Part shown: piece by piece, positions 36,371 through 47,112 of the stretch
Numbering within the stretch: position 1 is the stretch's first letter
Layout of the letters: every line of letters begins with the position of its first letter
Assembly: GCF_964340395.1 (NCBI RefSeq)
Contig: NC_135566.1
Location: 769,501 to 833,500 of the forward strand
Length of the DNA stretch: 64,000 nt
Direction: 5' to 3'
Source: Glandiceps talaboti
Lineage: Eukaryota > Hemichordata > Enteropneusta > Spengelidae
Position numbers and translations under genes: made by a program
The notes under the pieces: model-generated
The model's input: only the letters and a program-made list of their open reading frames with translations
What the model was told of the DNA's origin: nothing
Database searches by the model: none

Positions 36371-36545
36371 GATGTCTAGAAATCAAAATTGTGTTCTGAA
36401 GGATCTCACTGACTACATGACAATTGTAGAAAATGAGAGATGTATGTCACATGCAATAGTGGGCATTGGTTTGAGAAAATGGCTACAAAGAACAATACAC
36501 ACTGAATCTGGAATGCACTCTTAGCAGTTTTACCTTTATTTATAG

Positions 36546-36866
36546 CTGAGACTAGGTTGACTGAGGCAAGGTGTTAAAGTCAAGTTTAATAGTGTATGGT
36601 GTCAGATTTAGTGGGCAATACATTGTCGTTGAGACTAGATCAACTGAGGCAAAGTATTAAAATCTAGTTAGTGTGTATTGTCAGATTTAGTGGGCAATAC
36701 ATTGTCGTTGAGACTAGATCAACTGAGGCAAGGTATCAAAGTCTAGTTAGTGTGTGTTGTCAGATTTACTGGGCAATACATTGTTGTTGAGACTAGATTG
36801 ACTGAGGCAAGGTATCAAAGTCTAGTTAGTGTGTGTTGTCAGATTTACTGGGCAATACGTTGTCAT
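36546..36866 (+). repeat. 79-bp tandem repeat, about 4 copies
   Basis: GAGACTAGATCAACTGAGGC starts copies at about 36631, 36710 and 36789, with a more diverged first copy at 36548. Each includes CAGATTTAGTGGGCAATACA. Confidence 0.92.
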
Positions 36867-37561
36867 CAATGCATTGACCCCATTCAAAAAATTACCATCA
36901 CCAAACTAAAAGCCAATAGTTTTCAACTCCACAGTAGACTCTGCCCTCACGTGTTGATTTCAAGAAATAACTGAGTACGTTATTAGACTATCAAGAATTA
37001 GGTCATTTTCACATTCTAAGTTCAACATACTTGTTGTTTGCAGTCATTTAAATTTTCAGACCATGGCCCAACATCACTTGTGTATCTATGTTATATTTGC
37101 ACTGAAGGGCTGGGTTAATAAAATATGTTTTATAAGTTATACATATGTTTTTACTGCAAATATTTTATAAAAAGATAATTTAATTGATGTTTTTATTCAA
37201 AGAAAGTTTTGAACTCTTAAAGCTGGCACATTATAAATAATGAATTGTATAACACCAGGTAAAGGAAATGCAATACACTTGCACAATGTAAGTGAGTCGG
37301 GACTCTGATAATCTGTCATGTTAATTATATATTCATAAAATGTATATTACTCAATGACGCTCTATTTGACATTGTATTTTTTCAAATTTATCTGAAGTGT
37401 ATTTTTTGATCCATTTGTTGGTAATGCTTCATCTAAATATATTTTGTATCTGAAATCAAAATGAGGTGTACGGTAATAATGGTTTAATAAACTTAATTAA
37501 TAATAAGCTTATTCTGTTTTTTGACTGAAAATGATGTGAGAACATTGTGCACTTTATGAGA

Positions 37562-38190
37562 CATGACAAACAGCTGCTGCATATAATTTGACCCTCCTCC
37601 GATTCTGCCATGCTCAATTTCTGTTGTCTAAAACATGACCCTCCCCATGTTAAATATTTCAAAAATGCTTACTAGGTTAAACAGGTGTCAGACATGGAAA
37701 TGGACACAGGTTCCAGAATCAATGGTAATCCAATCTCTGCCACCATGTTAAAAGTTTTAAAGCCATGGGTTATTTTCCCAATAGCACAACCAAGGTTTGT
37801 GAAGGCACTGCATTAATCAGCACGTGTGTTTGGATCTCATTGGCTGAGCTGAAGGCCAGTACTCCAAAAGACTAGATGGGTACACTTGCAACATGGTTGG
37901 GACTGAGGTCAACATCTCCAGAACATTATCCCTAATATCTAACCCAACTGTTCTCATTTTACTCCTGAGAAACCCTCTCTACTCCTCACATTACATCACA
38001 ACTGACAATTGATTACTTGCATGGTTGTCAGCAGTGATTTGATTGATATGGTCTGCTATTACTTCACCCTAACCCTAACCCTAACCAATGTGGCAGCAGT
38101 GGGGTGTAGAACTGGTGGCAGTGATGGGATGCTAAAATCACAAAATAATTCAAAGTTACTGAGACAATACAATGGGTCTAGCAAAATGTA
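37562..38190 (+). mobile_element. Dispersed element, copy 3, without clear ends
   Basis: It follows 10043-10792 in the same order and orientation: GACCCTCC, GTCAGACATGG, CCAGAATCAATGG, GAGCTGAAGGCCAG, GAGGTCAACATCTC, CACAACTGACAATT, CATGGTTGTCAGCA, GATTTGATTGA. The inverted ends are not visible, so it is probably an older or partial copy. It includes (CCCTAA)3 at 38067. Confidence 0.55.
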
Positions 38191-38479
38191 AAATTATAAT
38201 ACCATGTAGATGAAAACAACTCAAGAAGTCAAGTTCATGGACAAGTGGTGTTTTAATGGATTAAGTTTGAAAGTTTGGTGTAAAAAATAGTTTTTTACAT
38301 AACTTTTTTTTTCAGAGACAGTGGTATGATATCAGTCAGTACACTTTTGATCTGGCCTTCAATATGAATACACAACTTCATTGTTGAAACATTCGAAGTA
38401 AAAATTGACATGAACTATCAGAACTTTTTGTTACATTTGTGATAATTCTTTCTTCGTTAGCGTCAAGTAGACAGAGCCA

Positions 38480-41220
38480 TCAGTATCTATTCAATCCAAG
38501 ACTTGCTTGAAATGACCTCCCATCACCTAAAGTGGCTTGCTGAAATGTACAAAAAAATGTGGGTTGTTGTCATGTGATGGGGATGTTGTCAGGTGATGCA
38601 AAAGAAAGAAAATTCAATGTAAGTATTTGTACATACTAATGACTAATATTCAGCAATATATGAAACTTAAAAACTTTACCAAAATATGCATCTTATTTGC
38701 ATATGGAGTGTTTTTTATTTGGAAATATAAGCTTTGATTATGCTTCCTTTTTCCATAGTCATCAAATATCCAAACTTTATAAGCAATTATTTATTTCTTT
38801 CATTGCTACATTACAATACTAAAAATACAATATTTAGACATAACAGTATAAGTGCATCTATGTACCTTGTACATTCAAAACACTGCAGCCTTTCTTGGAC
38901 ATTATTGTACAAGCAGTGTCATTTCTGCTACTATCACAATCAAATGTTATATAGTAGTAAATTAGTTTACAGCTTACCTTATTTATTTCTTTATGTCTTT
39001 CTTTACTGACAATTTCTTCTAAGATTTCTCCATCCCCCTTGACAAGCCTATAAGACAAAATAGTGGTGCAGTCAGTATGCTTTAATTACTCTCTTGACAG
39101 ACGTCCATGTCTCCATCCAGATCTTACATTCCTCCTTTACCAACACTCTCATCATTTGACTCCTCTCCATCAATCTTTCCTTTCCCATATCTCTTCTTCA
39201 TCCTCTCACATCTATCCTCTCTGGGCAGATAATACTTTCCCTTATTTGATCTTCCATCCCTAGCCCTTCCCCCTTCCTCTCTCAGGGTCTCACATCTACC
39301 TAGTCTGGGTATATATGTCTTTCCACTGTATGTTCTCCCATCCCTTTTTATACTATCCTATGTGTTATCTTTTTATTCTTCAACTCCTCTCATTTATCTT
39401 TGTGTAGGTATAATATACAGACACCACATGCGTAAAGATATTCTATTTTGGGGTCTTACCTGGTTCTCCCTGTTTCAGGATCAAATACTCTTCTGACAAC
39501 ACTTTGTTGTTTATCCCATTGTTCTTTTGTCATAGGAGCCATTGACCTTACTGGTCTACTCTCATCATCTACACTCGGTGCTGGTCCTGGGAAAGATCCT
39601 GGGAAAGATCCTGGGAAAGATCCTGGCACTTGGGCATCAGCTGGGAAAGGTCCAGGTATCGGGACATCAGCTGCAGAAAAACAGTTTTACCATTTACTGG
39701 ATTATTGGGTATTTATTTGGATTTTTCAAGAAGGAAACCATGATAAACTTGTTTTATAAATCCAAAATCCAAAATCCAAAATAAATGGCAAATCCTCATC
39801 CCACATGGCCACTTTAATCCTTCATATTAGTAGAAGTACCTGTAATACTAGTCATTGCTGGTACTTTACACATTGCATAAACATGTGTGTAAATAACGGG
39901 AATAAAAATTCAACACCATTTATTTGTCAACAACTTGTAAATTTGTGGGATGCCGATAGACTTGATAACTGGATGATCCTACATGCTTTAGAAAGCACAC
40001 CAACAACACAGAGAAGTAGAAAAATAAGAACAGATAGTGTGTATAAAATACTAGTAGTGCAAGTGACAGAATTCTATTTTTCCCAAACTTGTAGATTTTT
40101 ATGTACAATCAAACCCCACCACCCCCACCCCCACCCCCACCCCGGTAGAAAGAGGATTAACAAATGGTAGCTACTTCAATATTTCACCTTTTTGTTTTTG
40201 TTTGGCCAACTTCTTTGCTTTCCTAGCCTCTGCTTTCATCTTCTTTTTCATCTTTTTCTTTAACTTTTTCTTTTTTCTCTTGATTCGCTTCTGTTTCATT
40301 TTCTTTTCCCTGTGTCTTTCAACTGATGAATCACTACTGCTACTACTACTGCTAGACTCACTATCACTGGAACTACTGCTTGAATTCTTCTTCTTCCTAC
40401 ATTTCCTCCTTCTCTCTCTTGAAGAATCAGAACTACTACTAGAACTTCTGGTTCTCTTTTTCATAGCTTTTTTGTTTCCTTTATTCCTTGATCTACTTGA
40501 ACTATGTCTTCTCTTGGTCCCCCTTTCATTTGACCTTGACCTTGACTTTTGTTTGTGGTCTCTGCTAAAAGCAGACTCTCCAAATCTTGCATCTTTCCCC
40601 TTGGCACGACTGTCTGATTTATTATCACTCTTTTCACTTGCAAAATTACTGTATTGGTACATCTTTGGCACTTCTTTTTTCTGTCTGACAGATTCTGTCC
40701 TACTTGTCTTCTGTCCTTGTTCCCTAGATTTACTGGAAATGTCTTTTCTGTGACTTCTCTCACTATGATCTCTTCTACCTTGGGAACTATGCCTGTCACT
40801 GTCATACTCACTTTGTCTGTGCCTGTCATGTTCACCATGTCTGTCCCTCCAATGTTCACTGTGTCGTTCACTGTGTCTATCTATGTCTCTCACCCTATCA
40901 TGTTCATTATGTCTATCTCTGTCACCATGTCTGTCAAACTTTCTGTCACCATCTCTCCTGTGTCTATCACTTTGTCTATTTGGAGACACATCTCTGCAAT
41001 GTCTCTCTTCATCTCTTCTCTCTGCATCTTTCTTTTGTGAATGATCATTGCTTTTATTTTCAGATATATGTTTTACATTTTTATGATAACCTGACTGGTG
41101 TTTGTTAGAAGAAAAATATCTTGGTGAGCGACTTCTAGGTCGTCCATATCTTGGTGAATGACTTCTAGATGGTCCATATCTTGGTGAATGACTCCTTGAT
41201 CTTCCACGTGTTTTTGACAT
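38480..41220 (-). CDS. ARL6IP4: ARL6IP4-like RS-rich nuclear splicing-associated protein
   Basis: Exons (minus order) 40188-41220, 39460-39670, 38978-39047 and 38480-38539 join in frame into 457 residues. Residues 1-344 are an RS/RD/RH-rich, Lys-rich low-complexity region beginning [16 protein letters not shown], with a Ser run and a Lys block. A short [13 protein letters not shown] repeat follows. The end is the conserved family tail: [48 protein letters not shown] and [15 protein letters not shown]. In mammals the protein (SRp25) localises to nuclear speckles and nucleoli and modulates splice-site choice. The start at 41220 precedes the first RSHSPRYG repeat. The N-terminal part is longer than in the human form. 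POP5 lies head-to-head 1.9 kb away. Confidence 0.92.
39590..39631 (-). repeat. 12-bp coding repeat in ARL6IP4
   Basis: CCTGGGAAAGAT-type units in tandem on the plus strand encode Pro-Gly-Ser-Phe repeats in exon 2 of ARL6IP4. Family members vary in length here. Confidence 0.8.
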
Positions 41221-41305
41221 CTCAAATTTAAAATAAAAAGGAAAGTATGTTAAAATTACAAATGATGTGAAGACAAAATATTTTATGTGTTCTCTTCCTA
41301 CAATA

Positions 41306-41393
41306 GACTGTAAGATACATCGTTATGTTTCGCCCTCACCGGCCTCCTCTCTAGGGGTTGGCCGATGTGTGAGGGTGCCCCGACCTTACAGAC
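41306..41393. mobile_element. Possible small inverted-end element
   Basis: The ends AATAGACTGTAAG and CTTACAGACTATT are near-perfect inverse copies; CGCCCTCACCGGCC and GGCCGATGTGTGAGGGTG inside pair as well. Similar GTGAGGGCGC...TTACAGACT pieces occur near 48209-48244 and 53006-53043, suggesting a dispersed MITE-like family. Confidence 0.45.
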
Positions 41394-41429
41394 TATTCCT
41401 ACAACCATTCTACCTTCATGCTGCAACCA

Positions 41430-41830
41430 TGGGATTATACATCCATGCTACAATCATAGAGATTCTCCCACCATGCTGCAATCATAGAGATTCTCCCACC
41501 ATGCTACAACCATAGAGATTCTCCCACCGTGCTACAATCATAGAGATTCTCCCACCGTGCTACAATCATAGAGATTCTCCCACCATGCTACAACCATAGA
41601 GATTCTCCCACCGTGCTACAATCATAGAGATTCTCCCACCATGCTACAATCATAGAGATTCTCCCACCGTGCTACAACCATAGAGATTCTCCCACCGTGC
41701 TACAATCATAGAGATTCTCCCACCGTGCTACAATCATAGAGATTCTCCCACCGTGCTACAACCATGGGTTATACTTCCATGCTACGATCATGGTGACTCT
41801 ATCTTCATGCTACAATCATGGAGATTCTAC
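41430..41830 (+). repeat. 28-bp minisatellite, about 12 copies plus degenerate flank
   Basis: The unit is CATAGAGATTCTCCCACCAT then GCTACAAC. Copies decay towards CATGGTGATTCTACCTCCAT after 41770. Confidence 0.93.
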
Positions 41831-41942
41831 CTCCATGAATGAAAGTATCACCAACATGATACTTCCATGCTACGTGATTCTACCTCCATGCTACAACCAT
41901 GATGATTCTACCTCCATGCTACAACATGGTGATTCTACCTCC

Positions 41943-42600
41943 ATGCTACATATACTTGTAGTATGGCATATGATAGTGCATGTTTTTTTAAATGTACAAT
42001 TTTGCCAGAATAGCAGAGCAACATCCTGTACGAAAGTCGCAAGTTTACTACATGCATGTGCAAGATTGCAACAAGCTTGTAGACAGCTTGTAGGGTTTAG
42101 TAGAAGATTGCACCAAGCTTGCGCATGCTTGCAAACCCGGTAGTCAAGTTTAAGTCTCTTTGCTACAAGTTTAGGACATGCTTGCAGTACCTTGAAAGCT
42201 TGCAAAACCCTGCAAACTTGTAAGCCTTTGAGGCAAAGAAAAATTTCATACATTCAGTTCCTCTCAGCTTTGCAAGCTTGTCATATGCTTGTAAGTTGTA
42301 GAATGACATATGATAATGCATGCTTTTTTAAATGTACAGTTTTGTTAGAATAGCAGAGCAACATCCTGTACGAAAGTCACAAGTTTGCTACATGCAGGTG
42401 CAAGTTTGCAACAAGCTTGTAGACAGCTTGTATTAGAACATGGATGTATTAGTGAGACTTGTAAGTTGTAGAGTTTAGTTGAAGATTGCACCAAGCTTGC
42501 GCATGCCTGGAAACCCGGTAGTCAAGTTTCAGTCTCTTTGCTACAGGTTTGGGAAATACTTGCAGTATCCTGCAAGCTTGCAAACCATGCAAACATGCTT
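41943..42600 (+). repeat. About 300-bp direct duplication
   Basis: 41960-42200 and 42299-42560 share TGCATGTTTTTTTAAATGTACA-type sequence, CAGAGCAACATCCTGTACGA, GCAACAAGCTTGTAGACAGC and GAAGATTGCACCAAGCTTGC in order. Both are full of CTTGCAA motifs. Confidence 0.85.
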
Positions 42601-42783
42601 CAGTACCCTGTTTTAGGTACCCTTACATAAATCCATTATCTGTATACGGCTGTCGTACACTTAATATTCACAGTCTGATTTTTAACTCCTCTTCCCGTTT
42701 AATGGTGTATGAGTCTATGACGATATTTACACACTGCTATGCAAACTGATATCAATCATAAACTATAGTATTAGTGATTGGAG

Positions 42784-42812
42784 CATAGACCCTCCACCCA
42801 GGAGGGTCTATG
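42784..42812. other. Perfect 12-bp hairpin with 5-base loop
   Basis: CATAGACCCTCC (42784-42795), loop ACCCA, GGAGGGTCTATG (42801-42812). It lies 290 bp before the POP5 start. Confidence 0.85.
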
Positions 42813-43101
42813 ATTTGAGAGAGTATTCAGAAATTGCATTACCTTGGAGTACACAGTACACAGTTTTGATACGCTACTGAACTCTGAACAGCAAATTGTG
42901 GTGTCCTCAAATAACTGTGTTGACCTGACTGTAAACTTTTACCTTTGACCCCGGAAGTTGATAAAACGCGCTCACATGTGTTGTTCCTCTGTTGAACGAA
43001 CAGCGTGGATATCGATACTCTGGGATGTGCCCGTCTAGTTGGCTATACTCTAGAGAACTGCCAACTCTTTTAGTCTTGGAAAACCTGACACCAGCCTAAA
43101 T

Positions 43102-45626
43102 ATGGTGCGGTTTAAAAACAGGTAAGGCTTGAGTTAGAATTTACGTCGGGGGCGGGGGGGGGGGGCGCTGGGGAGAAATTATTTTGTCATTTTAAAAAGG
43201 AAAGATCCTGGTTAGCCCGGAGGTTTCGAGATTGATAGATTTATAATGAGTTATGTCTGTATACACCAGGTATATACTGTGTGAGCTGGTTATGGAGAGT
43301 GATCGTTTAGTCTATCCAATTGAACAGAAGGATATTTACTTTGCTGTAAAACAAGCCATAGAGAGATGTCATGGGGATTATGGAGCTGGAGTTACCCAAG
43401 GAGGGTTGAGTGGTAGGTGATACTTTTTATGCAACTTGTTTATAAAAACTTTTCCATATACACTTTAGGGACCGGGCAGTTTCTTCGACTGGGGGTGGGG
43501 GCACCCTGTTTTTGAAATTGGCAGGGGGGGGGGGGTCATGCCATTTTGCAAATTGTGGATGAAGGGGGGTGGGGGTGTCATTGTGTTTTGGATTGTGGTG
43601 AAATAAAAAAAATCCCATTTTACAATGGCATATAGCCATGTCTGAAATGTGGTACATGTAAATATTTGTTCTTGTCCCAGATTCTTACATCAGTTCTTTA
43701 GTATTACTTCACATAAGATTTCAAGCATAACTATACATATACATATACATGTATTATCTAGCTACATGTACCACACTAGTTACAGAACATGTCATGTAAA
43801 TGCTTGGCTGTTTCACAATCAATGCTTCACTTATATTGCACTTTGGGGCAAAGGTGAACTTTAAGGTTTCATAATAGTAATCTTCATAGATAGTTTATAA
43901 AAGAAGTTTATCTAAACTGTTCAACTCTTCAGTATGAACTTGTCAGAAGGGATTAATACACTTTCTATTTTGGACACTACATGTTGTATTATGACAAATG
44001 TACTAGTGATAATTTGGAATGGAGTGTGCACACGCTAGTGGTATTATGACATGTACTGGTGATAATTTGGAATGGAGTGTGCACACGCTAGTGGTATTAT
44101 GACATGTACTGGTGATAACTTGGAATGGAGTGTGCACACGCTAGTGGTATTATGACATATGTACTGGTGATAACTTGGAATGGAGTGTGCGCATGCTAGT
44201 GGTATTATGACATATGTACTGGTGATAACTTGGAATGGAGTGTGCACACGCTAGTGGTATTATGACATAAAGACTGGTAATTTCTTGCATTATAGTGTGT
44301 ACATACTAGTGGTATTATATGCCAGTAAAGCCCACTCATAAAAGTAAAAACTACCAACACAATTATCTTGTCTAGTTAAAGATATTTACTCTTGTGTTTG
44401 TTTTTTCTGTTTTCAGTGAAATATCTGAATACCTACACTAAGACTGTTCTTATCAGAGTAAGAAGAGATCACCACAAGTTACTGTGGTCAGCATTACCAT
44501 TTATCAAATCAATTGGAAAACAGCAAGTTTTTCTCCATTCATTGCACATAGGAGGTTAGTATGACATTGTTTTTGACAATCAAGATATTTTTAAGACCTT
44601 GTCACATAAAACCGTACAAATTTGCATGCATGTGAAGTAGTTAAGGTCTTCTTTGTCACATAAAGCCATACAAATGTGTGTGAATGTGAAGTAGTTAAGG
44701 TCTTCCACATCTAGTAATCAATAGCATGGCAATACTGTTGTCCACAAATTAATCTTTAAAATGTTGCTAGAAATAACAAAACAATAATTTTTTATTTCTA
44801 AAAAGGCACAATCAGGTCTTGTCAGAAATTCCTGACAAAATATGGCCGACAGCAATTGGTGGTCTTGTTGCAGAAGTGTAGAACACAAGGTAAATTTTGG
44901 TTTCAAACATTGTTGGCGGGGGTTGGGGAATGCAGGATACTGTAGGTACAAGGTAGTATATAATATTGTTTGTTTTGTTCCATTTCTGTTATCACATTTC
45001 ATGTAGAAGTATTTGTTGATATATATCACAATAGTACCCAAACAATAAAAAACACCTTGTTTTAAGATTGTGTGCAAATCTGTCATCCAAACTGACCTGA
45101 ATTGGGGTAGCACTTTTCAAGAATGTGGGGTTTTATTAGTTTGCTATCATATTGCCATACCGCAACATCTGGCTATTAAAGATACATATTGCAAGAATGC
45201 AAATTTGAAACTTTTTTTTTTAAATTTCAAGCAGTTCATATTCATTAACATCCAGTAATGCAAGTGTTTACACACATATTAATATTATACTATATAGATA
45301 AAGCAAAACATGAAAATTTCAGTGATCACCAGAGGGCGCTGTTCATTAGAGTCGTCCATGAATAATTGAGGGCAGCCATCTTTAAACCATATGTACAATA
45401 TCAAGTGTATCAAAGTGAAGAGTTTTGTTCTTATAGTGATGTCAAGTCTGTGCCGTCATTGGCCTCCAGTCTTGGTATACATCTGACACAAATTTTAACT
45501 CTCTATTTATATTTTCTTTTTTCAGAGGAAAGGAAGGCAGTACAGAAGTCACTTCTTAATATTAAACTGAGCATAAAGAGGCAGTCAAAGAATGGTGCAG
45601 ATGAGGATGATGATTTTAGTGACTGA
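43102..45626 (+). CDS. POP5: Ribonuclease P/MRP protein subunit POP5
   Basis: Exons 43102-43121, 43270-43412, 44417-44554, 44806-44889 and 45526-45626 join in frame into 161 residues; human POP5 has 163. The sequence starts MVRFKNRYILCELV, has the family's DIYFAVKQAIERCHGDYG, then VKYLNTYTKTVLIRVRR, HHKLLWSALPFI, SLHIGGTIRSCQKFL and an acidic tail ADEDDDFSD. POP5 is a core subunit of RNase P (5' maturation of tRNA) and RNase MRP (rRNA processing) in the nucleus and nucleolus, with an RRM-like fold that contacts the RNA. The first coding exon is only 20 bases. AATAAA at 45886 may end the transcript. Confidence 0.96.
43470..43640 (+). repeat. G-rich low-complexity segment in POP5 intron 2
   Basis: Runs of up to 12 G with GTGGGGG blocks and GTCATGCCATTTTGC. 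It recalls the G-rich ends of the inverted-end element, but no clear homology could be drawn. Confidence 0.4.
43988..44270 (+). repeat. 53-55-bp minisatellite, about 5 copies, POP5 intron 2
   Basis: The unit includes CTAGTGGTATTATGACATGT, ACTGGTGATAACTTGGAATG and GAGTGTGCACACG. Confidence 0.94.
44588..44706 (+). repeat. About 55-bp direct duplication, POP5 intron 3
   Basis: Two copies containing GTCACATAAAxCCxTACAAA and TGTGAAGTAGTTAAGGTCTT. Confidence 0.85.
45326..45341 (+). promoter_or_regulatory. CTCF-like motif
   Basis: TCACCAGAGGGCGCTG matches the conserved bilaterian CTCF consensus with one mismatch at the first base. It lies in POP5 intron 4. A single motif match is weak evidence. 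Confidence 0.3.
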
Positions 45627-46077
45627 AGGAAATTAAATGCACTGTTAGTCTACTGTGTGTCTCTGGTGCTACACCCAAACCAACCAGGACTTGCCTAGCT
45701 ATCATGCTTCAGAGTGTATGTCTGCAATGATAGACAGGGCTATCAGATTATTTAAATGAACAATCTGTAATTCACAGACACACAAACACACAAACTTTTT
45801 TAACAATCTGTAATTCACAGACACACAAACACAAACTTTTTAAAGTAACTTTATTTTGCTGAAAAAGAGAAGATTTGCATACATAAATAAACATAAAGAG
45901 ACTAAACATTTGGTGTATGTGTAGTAAATAGTATTGTGTGGAAAGAAACATTAAATCTGAACCACTAATACTGAAATTGTTTGAATGTAATGTCTGAATT
46001 TGTTTTTGAAGGAATCGTATAATCATGGAAAATTAGTAATAATTTTTTGACCACTACTCTCTTGTATCAAATCATAA

Positions 46078-46500
46078 CAATGTGAGTTACTGTGCCACAC
46101 TAGACTGTCACCACCATGCCATAACAGTGTGGGTTATTGTGCCACACTAGACTGTCACCACCATGCCATAACAGTGTGGATTATTGTACCACACTAGACA
46201 GTCACTACCATGCCATAACAGTGTGGATTATTGTGCTACACTCGACAGTCACTACCATGCCATAACAGTGTGGATTATTGTGCCACACTCGACAGTCACT
46301 ACCATGCCATAACAGTGTGGATTATTGTGCCACACTAGACAGTCACTACCATGCCATAACAGTGTGGATTATTGTGCCAGACTAGACAGTCACTACCATG
46401 CCATAACAGTGTGGATTATTGTGCCACACTAGACAGTCACTACCATGCCATAACAGTGTGGGTTATTGTGCCACACTAGACTGTCACCACCATGCCATAA
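46078..46500 (+). repeat. 47-bp minisatellite, about 9 copies
   Basis: The unit is CCATAACAGTGTGGATTATT, GTGCCACACTAGACAGTCAC, TACCATG. The outer copies carry GGGTTATTG and CTGTCACCACC variants at both ends of the array. Confidence 0.95.
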
Positions 46501-46566
46501 CTTACAGCACACTTCTTTTTTTTCCTGCAACTGCTTCTTCTTCCATGGTACACCATTGCCTCGTAC

Positions 46567-46693
46567 GTCTTAGCAGACAGGAATATTTCTTGGATGAACA
46601 TAGAATATTCATGACTCGTAAGTACTTATTTCCTTTTAGATAAAGTCATGAATATGTAATGTTCATCTAATACATATTCATGTCTGCCAAGAC
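46567..46693. mobile_element. Foldback (MITE-like) element
   Basis: The left arm starts GTCTTAGCAGACAGGAATAT and the right arm, read inversely, starts GTCTTGGCAGACATGAATAT. Pairing continues through GATGAACAT and ATATTCATGACT, so the arms are about 60 bp with almost no loop. There is no coding content. Confidence 0.75.
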
Positions 46694-46829
46694 CCATTAA
46701 TTAATGTTGTACTACTGAAGAGCAATAGAGTTGACTTAAAATTTGGGTTTCTTAGGATAAATTAAGTGAAAATTATGAGATGTGAAATAATAAAAATGAC
46801 TCTCCAGAACCAAAGGTTAATGAAATACC

Positions 46830-46835
46830 TTTATT
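46830..46835 (-). terminator. Candidate polyadenylation signal, TYW1
   Basis: TTTATT on the plus strand, AATAAA on the TYW1 strand, 278 bp after its stop codon. Confidence 0.45.
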
Positions 46836-47112
46836 TCGTGGAGAGGAATTCCCCTTTAAACATTAACTTTATCCAGCTACCAAAAAGAAAATAATTACGA
46901 AAGAAAAGTAACTTTTTTCTTCATTATTACAAAAGCTAGAAGGGTTTCTCAAGAGATAAAGTCTGTCTGTCAATGTCTTGTTTTGATTGACAGCTGCCCT
47001 TCGATAAATTTACTTTTACATAATTATTCTAAATTTATCATCAATGTATTAGTCTAGTTGTTCAAAGGGCAATGGGACTACTTCAATGTCATTGCCATAG
47101 TAATGCCAAGAT

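Larger units (their letters stand above)
33368..38479. other. Receptor 3' region and intergenic DNA before ARL6IP4
   Basis: No further gene was seen. It includes the likely receptor 3' UTR to about 34.2-34.3 kb, a 33-bp array (33733-33868), the 64-bp array, the 79-bp array, a dispersed element (37562-38190) and unremarkable AT-rich sequence. Confidence 0.6.
41221..43101. other. Divergent intergenic region between ARL6IP4 and POP5
   Basis: 1.9 kb separates the two start codons and must hold both promoters. No TATA box was seen near either start. It contains a small inverted-end element, a 28-bp array, a 300-bp direct duplication and a short perfect hairpin. The non-repetitive part next to POP5 (42820-43101) is the likeliest promoter of POP5. 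Confidence 0.5.
45627..47112. other. Convergent intergenic region between POP5 and TYW1
   Basis: It contains the 3' ends of both genes: AATAAA for POP5 at 45886, and TTTATT at 46830-46835 (AATAAA on the minus strand) 278 bp past the TYW1 stop. A 47-bp array and a foldback element fill the middle. No other gene was seen. Confidence 0.6.

Noticed and set aside
40202-40753. 183-codon plus-strand frame rich in Leu and Phe
   Set aside because: It is the antisense of the Lys/Ser/Arg-rich first exon of ARL6IP4.
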